Origin: Candidatus Paracaedibacteraceae bacterium
GTDB taxonomy: Bacteria; Pseudomonadota; Alphaproteobacteria; Paracaedibacterales; Paracaedibacteraceae
Assembly (NCBI GenBank): GCA_019636055.1
Contig: JAHBYH010000001.1
Span: forward strand, 664,944-728,943
Length of the DNA: 64,000 nt
Direction: 5' to 3'
Shown: in pieces, positions 44,896 through 54,190 of the stretch
Layout: each line of letters begins with the position of its first letter
Position numbering within the stretch: the stretch's first letter is position 1
Position numbers and translations under genes: made by a program
The notes under the pieces: generated by a model
Databases searched by the model: none
Told to the model about the DNA's origin: nothing
Seen by the model: the letters and a program-made list of their open reading frames with translations, nothing else

Positions 44896-45660
44896 ATGAA
44901 AATAGTTTTACTTTATATTTCTCTCGCTCTTGGGCTGCAAACCCAAGATGTCCGGAATGTGGCTGAATTTAAAGATTTTTATGCGTGGGCACAAAGTCCT
45001 GATTTTGATGATTTTATTCAAGATACGGTTAAGGCAACTGAAGGGCAAGTTATTTTAAGGTTTGATGATGTGCTCTTTACGGGAACTAAAAGCTTTAGAG
45101 ATTTTTTTGAAAATGTTGCAAACCAATATAAAATTCGATTTGACCGCATTGAGTTAAAAGGTAGTGACTTAAGTGTTATGCGACCCGAAGACCTGATGTT
45201 GTCATTGGCAAATTTGACTCGAATGATTCATTTATGGAATCATATTTTTAAAAACCTTGCTGATAATCAAATAACAATGTATGAACGGATCAATCGCATT
45301 GACTCTCCTGAAATACGTACCCAGATGTTGAGGGGGTGGGGAGATAATCTAGATCAGATTATTCGTTATTATTCAAGGTGGATGCCCAAAATCGCCCAGT
45401 TTTATTTCGCTGAGAAGTCATGGGTTCGGTTGATTAAGGGATCGGGCATGTTATCCTCTTATGCTGAATCAGCGATCAAACCTGAGTTGTTCAGTGATGA
45501 TATTTATGGTTCAATCGATCAGTTTGTTCCGACACTTCGTGGTTTAAGAATAGCGTTTAATGCGACAGCGTCCCTTCAGCGTAGCAACTCAAGTCCTATA
45601 GGCAGGGTTCCAACGGGTCATCAAGCCGCTAGGAAAGCGTCGGCTACGAATATTAGTTAA
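44896..45660 (+). CDS. Exported protein of unknown function
   Basis: 254 residues from the ATG at 44896. Short hydrophobic start MKIVLLYISLALGLQTQD may be a signal peptide. The rest is helical with many aromatics (HLWNHIFKNLADNQITMYERINRID) and a basic, Ser-rich tail. No family recognised. A start 51 bases upstream would place charged residues before the hydrophobic part and is less likely. Confidence 0.65.
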   Translation: MKIVLLYISLALGLQTQDVRNVAEFKDFYAWAQSPDFDDFIQDTVKATEGQVILRFDDVLFTGTKSFRDFFENVANQYKIRFDRIELKGSDLSVMRPEDLMLSLANLTRMIHLWNHIFKNLADNQITMYERINRIDSPEIRTQMLRGWGDNLDQIIRYYSRWMPKIAQFYFAEKSWVRLIKGSGMLSSYAESAIKPELFSDDIYGSIDQFVPTLRGLRIAFNATASLQRSNSSPIGRVPTGHQAARKASATNIS

Positions 45661-45791
45661 TACTTATTTTTGAGGTTGGGGATAACTATACGGTTTATTA
45701 ACCATACTCTTGATCATTTGTATATCAACTCCCTGTTAACTTTTTTCTGAGATTCTGATAGTACATATCAACCCTTTTAATCAGGATGATT

Positions 45792-46103
45792 ATGAACTAT
45801 CAGGACTCAAAGAACTTCTATAAAGATCAGTGGCACCGACCATTTGGGCGCGTGCGTAAAACTGTTCTTCCAATCCTTGTATCTATGATTGCTATTTTGC
45901 TGATAGGCGGGGTGTCGATTGTTTTTATATCCTATTTTGGGGATGGCCATTATTTATATAATTCAGATTTCCTTCAATTGTTGAGGGCTGTGATTGGTGG
46001 GACAAGCGTTAGTCTGATTGCGCATTATTTTAGACTTTATAAATCGAGTCAATTTCAATTAATTAAAGTGAGACTTAATTCACAGGAGAAGTACCGTGAC
46101 TAA
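45792..46103 (+). CDS. Small membrane protein of unknown function
   Basis: 103 residues from the ATG at 45792 (AGGA upstream). Two helices: VLPILVSMIAILLIGGVSIVFISYF and LRAVIGGTSVSLIAHYFRLY. The last codons overlap the start of the next gene by eight bases, suggesting coupled translation. No family recognised. Confidence 0.65.
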   Translation: MNYQDSKNFYKDQWHRPFGRVRKTVLPILVSMIAILLIGGVSIVFISYFGDGHYLYNSDFLQLLRAVIGGTSVSLIAHYFRLYKSSQFQLIKVRLNSQEKYRD

Positions 46104-46392
46104 GCATATATTTGCATTTATCCGCACATTTATCGTGTCTTCAGTGCTTTCTTTTTTTCTGGGAGCCAGTGCCCTTATCGCCTGTGCTTATTTTCAAGTC
46201 ATTGATTTTTATCATCAGTTAGATCCGATGTTAATAACCTTTATTTTGATATCAACACTTGTTGGAATGATTCAAGCTGTCCGATCAATATCCTATGATT
46301 CTGACTTAAATATGCCTGTTGGTGCGGAATTTGTTCCTGTACGCAATTTGCCTTCGAATATGTCAAGGCGACCTAGAGGTGGGTCGCTCTGA
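46096..46392 (+). CDS. Small membrane protein of unknown function
   Basis: 98 residues from a GTG start with GGAG eight bases upstream. Two helices: TFIVSSVLSFFLGASALIACAYF and PMLITFILISTLVGMIQAV. The C-terminus is soluble with a basic end (SRRPRGGSL). It probably acts with the overlapping upstream membrane protein; function unknown. Confidence 0.65.
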   Translation: MTKHIFAFIRTFIVSSVLSFFLGASALIACAYFQVIDFYHQLDPMLITFILISTLVGMIQAVRSISYDSDLNMPVGAEFVPVRNLPSNMSRRPRGGSL

Positions 46393-46831
46393 TTAAGCTG
46401 CTAGATAGCCCTTCAATTAAGGTGTTTACGACGATAACTTTGGCTCCGATAGCTTCGGCCTGACGCATTTTATTTTTAACTTGGGGGTCTCCCTCTGTAA
46501 CTGCGAGGGTTGCCGGCTTTACCTTTTGAACAAGGTTAAGGTAGTCTTCAAAATTCCTTAGGACCGGTGGCAGGCAAATAATTTGATGGACACATCTGAG
46601 TTCACTTAATATTTCGGCTCGTTGGTGTTGTGCGTGAATTGGAGGGCTTTTCTTATTAACACGTATTGATTCATCTGGTTCAAGAGCAACAATGACAGGT
46701 CCATGTTCAGCTGCGGCTCTTAAAAAACAAAGGTGACCATAATGCAAAAGATCGAAACACCCCCCAACCAAAACTGAATCTTTTATCGGGGCGTATGGGG
46801 TAAAATTATGGATGATTTTGGGAGGGATCAT
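46373..46831 (-). CDS. Cytidylyltransferase-like protein, HldE/RfaE C-terminal type
   Basis: 152 residues with the nucleotidyltransferase motif GGCFDLLHYGHL (GxFDxxHxGH) and ALEPDESIRVNKK. It resembles the ADP-heptose synthase transferase domain, but the usual STT...I end reads SSSLIRATHL, and the HldE-type GGDY segment reads TEGDP, so the substrate may differ. It has no kinase domain. Overlaps the end of the convergent small membrane gene by 20 bases. Confidence 0.75.
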   Translation of the reverse strand: MIPPKIIHNFTPYAPIKDSVLVGGCFDLLHYGHLCFLRAAAEHGPVIVALEPDESIRVNKKSPPIHAQHQRAEILSELRCVHQIICLPPVLRNFEDYLNLVQKVKPATLAVTEGDPQVKNKMRQAEAIGAKVIVVNTLIEGLSSSLIRATHL

Positions 46832-47023
46832 GATGATTTTCCTTGAGTTGTTGAGTTAATTTTAACAGAGAGAAACTTTTTGTGAAGACAGAATCCATTT
46901 GATAATCTATGCAAGTGATTTTTGTGTATTAAAATGTTGACTAACTTGTCGATTTTTATTGCATTTTATAGGCCATCTCCGTAACCATAGTAAAGATTAT
47001 ATAGTCAATTTGGGAAGTGGAAG

Positions 47024-47461
47024 ATGATTAAATTAATGGCACTTATGGGACTTGTTGCAAGCGCTTATGCAGATGTGCAGGCTGATAGTCAGCTAAACGT
47101 AAAAGAAGAGAAAAAACAGGAGACAAAAATGACAGATAAACTTGTTATTAACGATGAAAAAGTTGGTGATGGTATTGAGGCTTTAGCTGGTAAACTCGTT
47201 ACAGTTCACTATACAGGCCGACTAACCGATGGTACAAAGTTTGATTCATCTGTTGATCGTAACCAACCATTCCGCTTTATGTTGGGTGTTGGTCAAGTGA
47301 TTAAGGGGTGGGACGAAGGCGTACAAGGTATGAAAGTTGGTGGTAAGCGTACTCTGCTTATCCCATCCAACATGGCATATGGTGAACGCGGTGCTGGTGC
47401 GGTTATCCCACCAAATGCAACTTTGGAATTTGACGTTGAGTTAATCTCAGTCGAGGGATAA
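47024..47461 (+). CDS. Secreted FKBP-type peptidyl-prolyl isomerase
   Basis: 145 residues: signal peptide ([13 protein letters not shown]), a 20-residue charged linker, then a complete FKBP domain with [34 protein letters not shown] and [23 protein letters not shown]. The active-site Tyr, Phe, Asp, Trp and Tyr are all present. It folds periplasmic or secreted proteins; Mip-like virulence roles are known for some exported FKBPs, but it lacks the Mip dimer domain. Confidence 0.92.
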   Translation: MIKLMALMGLVASAYADVQADSQLNVKEEKKQETKMTDKLVINDEKVGDGIEALAGKLVTVHYTGRLTDGTKFDSSVDRNQPFRFMLGVGQVIKGWDEGVQGMKVGGKRTLLIPSNMAYGERGAGAVIPPNATLEFDVELISVEG

Positions 47462-47481
47462 TTGATCTTATCTCATTTATT

Positions 47482-47512
47482 AAAAAACCTTCTTGATTTA
47501 AGAAGGTTTTTT
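47482..47512. terminator. Bidirectional terminator
   Basis: 11-bp stem AAAACCTTCTT/AAGAAGGTTTT with loop GATTT, flanked by A and T runs. It serves the FKBP gene and the convergent small exported gene. Confidence 0.93.
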
Positions 47513-47549
47513 ATTGCCTTTTATCTCCATAATCATTCAGAGAACTTTT

Positions 47550-47909
47550 CTAGCGCCGTATTGCCGGAAATTGAACTAAAACTCCTTGCTCAGACCAAAA
47601 AAATGAATCATTGAAACTATCGAGGATATAATCAGCTTTTGTATATAAATCGGAGAGAAAATCATTTTCTTCTCTTACTTTTTCTAGAAAATCTTTGAAG
47701 TGTTGTTCATTTGCCGTGATCTTCAAATGCTGCATGATGATTAAACCATATTTTGTTTGAGATGGATCTTGAATGTTTGAACGATGAATATTTTCTAGAG
47801 TATTATACTGAACAAAAATTTGTTTTTGTTGTTCAAAGGTGGGCTCATCATTGGCGCTAACATGACCATTTGCGCAAAGAATTGTTAAAAGAGAGATGGT
47901 TTTTTTCAT
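47550..47909 (-). CDS. Small exported protein of unknown function
   Basis: 119 residues with a signal peptide (MKKTISLLTILCANGHVSA). The rest is helical and acidic. No family recognised; no clear ribosome site. Confidence 0.55.
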   Translation of the reverse strand: MKKTISLLTILCANGHVSANDEPTFEQQKQIFVQYNTLENIHRSNIQDPSQTKYGLIIMQHLKITANEQHFKDFLEKVREENDFLSDLYTKADYILDSFNDSFFWSEQGVLVQFPAIRR

Positions 47910-48279
47910 CGAAATATTTTATCTTTTATAAGTTTTTAATAAATTAAATTTTTATTATAGATTGATTAGAGCTATTGTCAATCGTTAAAAATATTGCGTT
48001 GCCATCCAAAAAGTTATCCAAAACAATTCATCCTAACGTGAATTCGTTGTATAGCTATTCGGTTTGAGCTTGGAAGTTCATCACATCATTTTCGGCTAGG
48101 AATTCTTATTTCTCTAATAAAACGGTAAGAATTTCTTTGTCGGAAATCTAGGAAGTCGTTAGTAAATCTATATCTCCTATCAACCAAAGTTAGGGCTTTC
48201 TAACGAAAACCTAATTTTGTTAATCAGAGATGATGTTTTATTCAAGCTGCTCTTATATCGAATTCACATTAGCTTAATG
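47910..48279. other. Gap mostly filled by MITE-like copy 2
   Basis: The first 120 bases are AT-rich without features; the rest is the family B element listed next. Confidence 0.55.
48029..48276. repeat. MITE-like repeat family B, copy 2
   Basis: About 248 bases. The left end contains CTAACGTGAATTCG; the right end is CTTATATCGAATTCACATTA and on. Internal blocks match copy 1, for example ATCTCC.ATCAA.CAAAG.TA at both sites. It ends just before the YciI gene stop, mirroring copy 1. Confidence 0.75.
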
Positions 48280-48579
48280 CTATTTCAGCCAGTCTTTGAT
48301 AGTATCTATGCTTTTAACAGCTTCAAATCTAGTTAACTCATATTCAATTAAACCATGAATCGTAAATGGATCGTTTGCCATTAACTTATCAATATCTGAT
48401 TGAGACGATCCTTGCGCGATGATAATCCCTCCTGTTCGAGGAATTTGAGGACCAGATACTAAGTAATGCCCATGTGCATAGCATTGATCTAAATAGGCAC
48501 GATGGTCGGCTAAATGTATGTCTATTTCTTCAATAGGGGCTGTATAGGTGATTTTGATAATAAATAAATTGGTGGACAT
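48280..48579 (-). CDS. YciI-family protein
   Basis: 99 residues of the ferredoxin-like YCII fold: an N-terminal strand, DHRAYLDQCYAHGHYLVSGPQ with the conserved His, and MANDPFTIHGLIEYELTRFEAV with the conserved DPF. The role is unknown in most members. GAGGA lies five bases before the ATG. Confidence 0.88.
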   Translation of the reverse strand: MSTNLFIIKITYTAPIEEIDIHLADHRAYLDQCYAHGHYLVSGPQIPRTGGIIIAQGSSQSDIDKLMANDPFTIHGLIEYELTRFEAVKSIDTIKDWLK

Positions 48580-48593
48580 TAGTTCCTCTTTTG

Positions 48594-48620
48594 AAAAAAG
48601 GACTGATTTCTCAGTCCTTT
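48594..48620 (-). terminator. Terminator after secF
   Basis: Perfect 10-bp stem AAAGGACTGA/TCAGTCCTTT with a GAAA tetraloop on the minus strand, then T6. It lies four bases after the secF stop. Confidence 0.95.
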
Positions 48621-48623
48621 CGG

Positions 48624-49559
48624 TTAGTTGCTGTTGGCAGGTGCCCCTACCTCTGTTCCTCTCTTTAGGTTTAAATAAAGCAAGAGAGGGGACGCCAAAA
48701 AGATGGATGAGAATGAACCAACCATAATACCAATGAGGATTGGTAAGCTGAAAGATGAAATCACACTGCCACCAAAGAAATAAAGAGCCAGAAGAGACGT
48801 CAATGTTGTTGTTGCTGTAAGAACTGTACGGGACAACGTTTCATTCAAGCTTTTATTAATCAATTCACCAAGTTCCATTTTCTTGTATTTACGTAAATTC
48901 TCACGAATACGGTCAAAAATAACAATTGTGTCATTGATCGAGTAGCCTGCTGTGATTAGAATCGCAATAATGGCTGTTTCATTGAATTCAAAAGGTAATA
49001 TCGAAAACAAGGCTAAGATTGCAACGGTGTCGTGCATCAAGGCAACGATACCGCAAACGGCAAACTGCCATTCAAATCGAACTGCAATGTAAATAAGCAT
49101 GGCTGCCAAGGCAAATAGAACAGCTTTCATACTGTTGTGAACCAGCTCTTCTCCGACTTTTGGGCCAATGGTTTCGATCCGGCGGTAATCTTGATCTTGA
49201 CCAATTGTTGCTTTAACGCGATCGATCACGGTCTGTTGCGCTTCGTTTTCTGACATGCCTTCGACTGTTTTGCGCTCAACGCGGATGAGAACATCCGTAT
49301 CCCCGCCAAACTTTTGAATGGCTGTTTCTCCTAGATTTAGGGATTCAAGTTTTTCTCTGAGTTCAGGGACGTTGGGTGTTTCTTTTAAGCGAACTTCAAA
49401 GATGTAACCGCCTTGGAAATCAATGCCGTAGTTTAATCCTTTTGTGCTGATCGTAAATAAAGTCGCTAAAATAACCAGTGATGATATGATAAATGTAATA
49501 AAGCGAATGCCAACAAAGTTAATGTTAACGTTGCTTGGTACTAAACGAATAAGTGCCAT
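48624..49559 (-). CDS. secF: Protein translocase subunit SecF
   Basis: 311 residues, six helices. GLNYGIDFQGGYIFEVRLKE, the ITAGYSINDTIVIFDRIREN motif and SLNETLSRTVLTATTTLTSLLALYFFGG are characteristic. It uses the proton gradient to assist late Sec export with SecD. Confidence 0.97.
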   Translation of the reverse strand: MALIRLVPSNVNINFVGIRFITFIISSLVILATLFTISTKGLNYGIDFQGGYIFEVRLKETPNVPELREKLESLNLGETAIQKFGGDTDVLIRVERKTVEGMSENEAQQTVIDRVKATIGQDQDYRRIETIGPKVGEELVHNSMKAVLFALAAMLIYIAVRFEWQFAVCGIVALMHDTVAILALFSILPFEFNETAIIAILITAGYSINDTIVIFDRIRENLRKYKKMELGELINKSLNETLSRTVLTATTTLTSLLALYFFGGSVISSFSLPILIGIMVGSFSSIFLASPLLLYLNLKRGTEVGAPANSN

Positions 49560-49574
49560 GTTATTAACCTCTTC

Positions 49575-51164
49575 TTAGATTGGCAAGTTGCTGATAGCAC
49601 GTTGACGACGTGCCCAAACAATGATGATCAGACGTGTAAGGGACAGGGCCGTAAACAAGGATATAACAATACCCAGAGCCAGAGTGACCGCAAATCCACG
49701 GATTGGCCCGGATCCGAACTCAAACAAAACTGCTGAACCGATTAATGTTGTGATGTTCGAGTCAAGAATTGTCATCAAGGCTTTTCTATAGCCGGCATCA
49801 ATCGCCATGACGGGCTTTACATTGTGCCTGAGTTCTTCTTTTATCCGTTCATAAATCAAAACGTTCGCATCAACAGCCATACCGATGGTGAGTGCGATAC
49901 CCGCAATACCAGGCAGGGTTAAGGTTGCGCCCAACAAAGACAGTGCTGAAAACAATAAGATCAGGTTAAAGATCAACGCAACGTCAGCAAAGGCACCGAA
50001 CAAGGAATAGTTCAAGATCATAAAGATTGCCACAAAAATAAAGGCATAGATCGTTGCACGTTTTCCGTCCATAATTGAATCTGCCCCGAGGCTCGGCCCA
50101 ACGGTTCTTTCTTCAATAACATTTAATGGGGCTGGTAAGGCACCTGCACGCAAGAGAAGGGCTAGTTCTTGAGCTTCTGCGGGTTTAAATCCACCACTGA
50201 TAAAGGCTGATCCTCCCATGAGAGGCTCTTTAATATTTGGATGGCTGATAACCACATTATCCAAGATAATGGCAAACTGACGATTAACATTGTTTGCTGT
50301 GATTTCAGCGAATTTTTTTGCACCGACTGCATCGAATGTGATGGATACGCCCGGAGTTGCTTCGTGGAAGTTAAACTGAGCATCTACGAGGCGGTCGCCC
50401 GTTATGGCCACTTGTTTTTTGACAACAACATAACCCTCACGGTCACCATGTTCGCGAGAGCGAAGGACTTCAGACCCCATAGGGACAGCACCTGTCGGTC
50501 GACCATTCGCATCAAGTCCAATATTCCCTGCATCATGATCAACCAAACGGAATTCCATTTTAGCTGTTTTACCGATAAGTTTTTTAACTTCAGCAGGATT
50601 ATCGACACCTGGAAGCTGTAAGATGATGCGATCTGTTCCTTGACGTTGAATCAGGGGTTCTTTTGTTCCGGATTCATCAACACGACGACGAATGACTTCG
50701 ATGGATTTCTCCAAAGCCTTGGCTTTGACTTTTTGTTCAACTTCATCAGATAACGAAATCGTAACTTTTCCGGATTCATCATAGTTTGTGATTAAATCTG
50801 CTGTTGCTTTTCTTAAGGCTGATTTGGCCGTTGTAAGTTGATTTGGATCTCGAAGAGTTACAGTAACACCTCTGCGATCCGGCGTCAGAACAAGGGATGT
50901 ATATCCAAGTTTTTCTGATCGCAACGCTGTTCTGACTTCGTCAAGTAAGTTATCAGCATAATCTTTTAGAACTGTCTTCATATCGACTTCGAGTTGAAGG
51001 TGTGATCCTCCTTGAAGTTCAAGTCCTAGGTTGAATGTACTTTGCATCCATTCTGGCAAGTTTTTACGAGACTCGTCAGAAACCATATTGGGGATAGAAA
51101 ATACTACCCCAAGGATGCACACAAGAACGATAAGAGCTGATTTCCAGCGTGCGATGTTTAACAT
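49575..51164 (-). CDS. secD: Protein translocase subunit SecD
   Basis: 529 residues. The N-terminal LGLELQGGSHLQLEVD, the periplasmic domain with IEVIRRRVDESGTKEPLIQRQGTDRIILQLPG, and the membrane part GIAGIALTIGMAVDANVLIYERIKEELR are family hallmarks. Between yajC and secF in the usual order. Confidence 0.98.
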   Translation of the reverse strand: MLNIARWKSALIVLVCILGVVFSIPNMVSDESRKNLPEWMQSTFNLGLELQGGSHLQLEVDMKTVLKDYADNLLDEVRTALRSEKLGYTSLVLTPDRRGVTVTLRDPNQLTTAKSALRKATADLITNYDESGKVTISLSDEVEQKVKAKALEKSIEVIRRRVDESGTKEPLIQRQGTDRIILQLPGVDNPAEVKKLIGKTAKMEFRLVDHDAGNIGLDANGRPTGAVPMGSEVLRSREHGDREGYVVVKKQVAITGDRLVDAQFNFHEATPGVSITFDAVGAKKFAEITANNVNRQFAIILDNVVISHPNIKEPLMGGSAFISGGFKPAEAQELALLLRAGALPAPLNVIEERTVGPSLGADSIMDGKRATIYAFIFVAIFMILNYSLFGAFADVALIFNLILLFSALSLLGATLTLPGIAGIALTIGMAVDANVLIYERIKEELRHNVKPVMAIDAGYRKALMTILDSNITTLIGSAVLFEFGSGPIRGFAVTLALGIVISLFTALSLTRLIIIVWARRQRAISNLPI

Positions 51165-51170
51165 GGGATT

Positions 51171-51548
51171 TTAGTCCTTTTTAACAACGGTCTTGGTTGC
51201 TTTCTTAGCCGGAGCCTTTTTGGCCGGGGCTTCGGTTTTTTCTGCTTTTGGTTCATCAGAATTGACAGCTTCTGTTTTTGTCAAGACTTCAGCGATCATG
51301 CTACGCGCAACGCGAACTTTTACATTGTCTGCAATTTCAACAAGAAGTTCAGAATCAGATGTTACCTTGTTCACAAGGCCAATTAACCCGCCGTTTGTGA
51401 CAATACGATCGCCACGGCGAATTGCAGATAACATGGATTGATGTTCTTTCATTTTCTTTTGTTGAGGACGAATCAACAGAAAATAGAAAATCACAAAAAT
51501 CATAATCAACGGCATAAATGCCATAATATCAAAGCCACCTTGAGCCAT
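51171..51548 (-). CDS. yajC: Sec translocase accessory protein YajC
   Basis: 125 residues with one N-terminal helix (LIMIFVIFYFLLIRPQQKKMKEHQ) and RGDRIVTNGGLIGLVNKV. The C-terminal tail is Lys/Ala-rich (EAPAKKAPAKKATKTVVKKD). First of the yajC-secD-secF operon. Confidence 0.96.
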   Translation of the reverse strand: MAQGGFDIMAFMPLIMIFVIFYFLLIRPQQKKMKEHQSMLSAIRRGDRIVTNGGLIGLVNKVTSDSELLVEIADNVKVRVARSMIAEVLTKTEAVNSDEPKAEKTEAPAKKAPAKKATKTVVKKD

Positions 51549-51577
51549 TTTTTTCTCCTCTAATAATAAATTCTAGC

Positions 51578-52447
51578 TTAGTCCAGCATGGTTGCAGGGT
51601 CAACAGGGGTTTTCCCCTTATTGATTTTAAAGTGTAGTTGTGGTTCCTTGACGTTACCTGTTTTACCAACCGTGCCAATTTTTTGTCCTGCTTCGACGAC
51701 ATCGCCGCGTTTGACGGTAATTTGGTCTAAGTGAGCGTAAACTGTAATCATCCCTTTGTCATGACGAATCAAAATAACTTTTCCATAACCGGGAATTTGT
51801 TCTGTTCGACTAACGACACCATTGTTAGCAGCCTTAACTGGCGTACCTTTAGGGGCTGTAATATTAATACCAGAATGTCCGCCTTTACCCGATGAAAATC
51901 CTTTGGCAATTTTTCCGCGGACGGGCCAGCTAAAGAATGCGGCTGATTTTGGTGATTGGCCTAATGGTTTATAGGTTTTTTCTGAATCGTTGGCATTTTG
52001 CTGAGTGATGGAATCGTCTTCTGATGTTGATGTTACCTCTTCTCCTTGCTCTATACTTTGAGGGGCACCTAATTCTTCGTGATTTTCAGGTGTTTCTTCT
52101 GTTCCTGGTAGAGGGGCTAGTGTGTTTACCTGAACATCACCTTGTTGGGGGGCATCCTCGGCTGGGGAATAAAACTCATCGTGACGTTTAGCTGAGTGAG
52201 CGCCAACCAACAGCTTTTGGCCGACAACAATACGATAAGGGGGTTTCATGCCATTTAGACGAACCAATTCACGTTTATCAATATGATATGATTTTGCAAT
52301 GCTGGCGATTGTCTCGCCACGCCCCACAACGTGATAGGGACTTTGGTAGGTGTCGTATTCAACATCGGCTGGTCCGCCTTTTCTGGTTGAACATCCAGTT
52401 AAAGCACTGGCTGCCAGCATGACGATCATCAAATTACGCAGCTTCAT
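51578..52447 (-). CDS. nlpD: NlpD-like lipoprotein with LysM and degenerate M23 domain
   Basis: 289 residues. Lipobox LTGC at residues 16-19, LysM at about 38-81 (YHVVGRGETIASIAKSYHIDKREL), a low-complexity acidic linker, then a LytM/M23 domain. Two of the zinc ligands are replaced: the HxxxD Asp is Asn (GHSGIN) and the first His of HxH is Gln (PQLHF). Like E. coli NlpD it is therefore probably an amidase activator rather than an enzyme. The start overlaps the surE stop. Confidence 0.9.
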   Translation of the reverse strand: MKLRNLMIVMLAASALTGCSTRKGGPADVEYDTYQSPYHVVGRGETIASIAKSYHIDKRELVRLNGMKPPYRIVVGQKLLVGAHSAKRHDEFYSPAEDAPQQGDVQVNTLAPLPGTEETPENHEELGAPQSIEQGEEVTSTSEDDSITQQNANDSEKTYKPLGQSPKSAAFFSWPVRGKIAKGFSSGKGGHSGINITAPKGTPVKAANNGVVSRTEQIPGYGKVILIRHDKGMITVYAHLDQITVKRGDVVEAGQKIGTVGKTGNVKEPQLHFKINKGKTPVDPATMLD

Positions 52448-53210
52448 TATTATATTCCTTTGAAAATACTTCGTTCAGTTTAGTTAGAGATTTTTCGTGA
52501 GTAAAGTCAAGCGATAATGGTGTGATTGAAATAAAACCATTTGCGATAGCATCCAGATCTGTTCCTGCTTCACCTGAACCGTCGTGGTTGACAATCCCCA
52601 CCCAGTAGTATTTTTTTCCGCGTGGATCGACGCACTCATGAAGTTCGTCTTGGTAGGTTCTCTGACCTTGACGAGTAACGCGGATGCCTTTGACGGAGAG
52701 GGCAATAACATCAGGAACATTAATGTTAATTAACGTATATGGATCAAGTTGAGTCTTGATAAGGTGTGACAGGATATCAGGAACATGCTTTTCTGCTGTT
52801 GACCATTTCGCAGGATGCCCTTTATTCACACACAAACTGATAGCAATCGATGGAATGTGGAGAAGAGATCCTTCCATCGCGGCCGCTACGGTTCCTGAGT
52901 AAGTGATGTCTTCGGCAAGGTTTGCACCGTGGTTGACCCCGGACAAAACGAGGTCAGGAGCTTTATCTTTTAAAAGGTGATTGACTGCGAATAAGACGCA
53001 ATCAGTCGGCGTTCCTGATAAGGCATATTTCTTGTCAGAAATTTCTCTCACACGAAGGGGGTCTCTTAATGTTAACGAATGAGCTGCCCCGCTTTGGTCA
53101 AGTTCGGGGGCGACAATCCACACATCGTCCGTCAATTGACGAGCAATGGTCTCAAGGGCTTTAAGCCCCGGGGCATTAATGCCATCATCATTACTTAATA
53201 AAATGCGCAT
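52434..53210 (-). CDS. surE: 5'/3'-nucleotidase SurE
   Basis: 258 residues; metal-binding start MRILLSNDDGINAPGLKAL, SGTPTDCV, VLSGVNHGANLAEDITYSGTVAAAMEG. It dephosphorylates nucleoside monophosphates. In many alphaproteobacteria pcm lies between surE and nlpD; here the two overlap directly, so pcm is absent from this site. Confidence 0.97.
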   Translation of the reverse strand: MRILLSNDDGINAPGLKALETIARQLTDDVWIVAPELDQSGAAHSLTLRDPLRVREISDKKYALSGTPTDCVLFAVNHLLKDKAPDLVLSGVNHGANLAEDITYSGTVAAAMEGSLLHIPSIAISLCVNKGHPAKWSTAEKHVPDILSHLIKTQLDPYTLININVPDVIALSVKGIRVTRQGQRTYQDELHECVDPRGKKYYWVGIVNHDGSGEAGTDLDAIANGFISITPLSLDFTHEKSLTKLNEVFSKEYNNEAA

Positions 53211-53282
53211 AATGACATTATATTGCCCTAAGACATTGTCGTCAAGTTTCGGGAAATAATGAATAAGGGTTGACTTGTTGTT

Positions 53283-53978
53283 CTAGTCAAGCGCAGGATT
53301 TCTCATCGGATTTTGGCTTAGAGATCCATCTTCTGGTGTCGATGATGAACTGCTGCTAGCTTTATTCATATTGTCCAGAAGAGATGGTGTTGGAAATGAA
53401 TGACTTGATATAGATCGGCTATGTCTGGGTTCTTGGGGAAAGCTGATGGTGCAGAGTTTATTTAGTGCTCTGATTAACTCTGGTGGAACATCATTGCTAT
53501 TTTGTGTGTGCTTAATTTTTTCAAGCAACTCGCGGATTTTTTCTTTACATTCTTTTCTACTGGTTAATCCCTCTAGAAAACCATCACTGGACATATGGTA
53601 GGTATCGAGTATGTCGTTATCCGCGTTTGACCAAACCGGCTCACTTGAACGAGGAGAAGAGTCTGGAGATGGGGTGCTGGATTGTTGTGATGATGTTGAT
53701 GCGGTGTCGGAAGATGTTGCTTGGCTTGATCGTTTTGAATCAAATGTTGTGTGATTAATCGGATGTTGTTCTTCACAGAGCTTGTTCGCTAAAATTTGAA
53801 TGGCTCCGCAGTTAATAGCCGCTACTCCCCTTTTTTCACGCTTTTTATTTTCTTTGGTGCATGAGTCAAATTGTTTTTGAGCTTTTTTCATACAAGCTGC
53901 ATAATCGTCTTTTTTTGCATGGCCATTTGTTGATAGAGCTATTGTTAGGATGAAAAGAGCTGAAGCTTTGTAAGTCAT
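53283..53978 (-). CDS. Exported Ser-rich protein of unknown function
   Basis: 231 residues from the ATG at 53978 (an ATG 12 bases upstream is also possible). Signal peptide MTYKASALFILTIALSTNGHA, a four-Cys N-terminal block (YAACMKKAQKQFDSCTKEN; INCGAIQILANKLCEE) suggesting two disulfides, a long Ser/Thr/Pro-rich linker, a helical segment with two Cys, and a Ser-rich tail. No family recognised. It interrupts the conserved serS-surE neighbourhood. Confidence 0.7.
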   Translation of the reverse strand: MTYKASALFILTIALSTNGHAKKDDYAACMKKAQKQFDSCTKENKKREKRGVAAINCGAIQILANKLCEEQHPINHTTFDSKRSSQATSSDTASTSSQQSSTPSPDSSPRSSEPVWSNADNDILDTYHMSSDGFLEGLTSRKECKEKIRELLEKIKHTQNSNDVPPELIRALNKLCTISFPQEPRHSRSISSHSFPTPSLLDNMNKASSSSSSTPEDGSLSQNPMRNPALD

Positions 53979-54064
53979 ATCGAATCTCATAAGTAGGTTA
54001 CATATTCTACACCTATTATAATTGCTCGATGATTAATGAGGCGTTAATTTTGATGAAAGTATTG

Positions 54065-54170
54065 TCATTCATATTAGCCATTGGACATGGTAACTGCGTC
54101 GCTCACGTACTAAGTGTACGCTTTGCTTCTTGTTTCTGCTTCTAATCTCAACTTGAATAACTATAATATC
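54065..54170 (-). repeat. Dispersed repeat family A, copy 3
   Basis: Intact copy used as reference: CATTCATATTAGCC at the left, core GCGTCGCTCACGTACTAAGT (54096-54115), and outer arm ending ATAACTATAATATC. It lies just downstream of serS on the same strand. Confidence 0.75.
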
Positions 54171-54190
54171 AAAAATAGGGGGGCCTGTTT

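Noticed and set aside
50241-50621. 126-codon plus-strand frame opposite secD
   Set aside because: Antisense shadow of SecD without ribosome site or recognisable domain.
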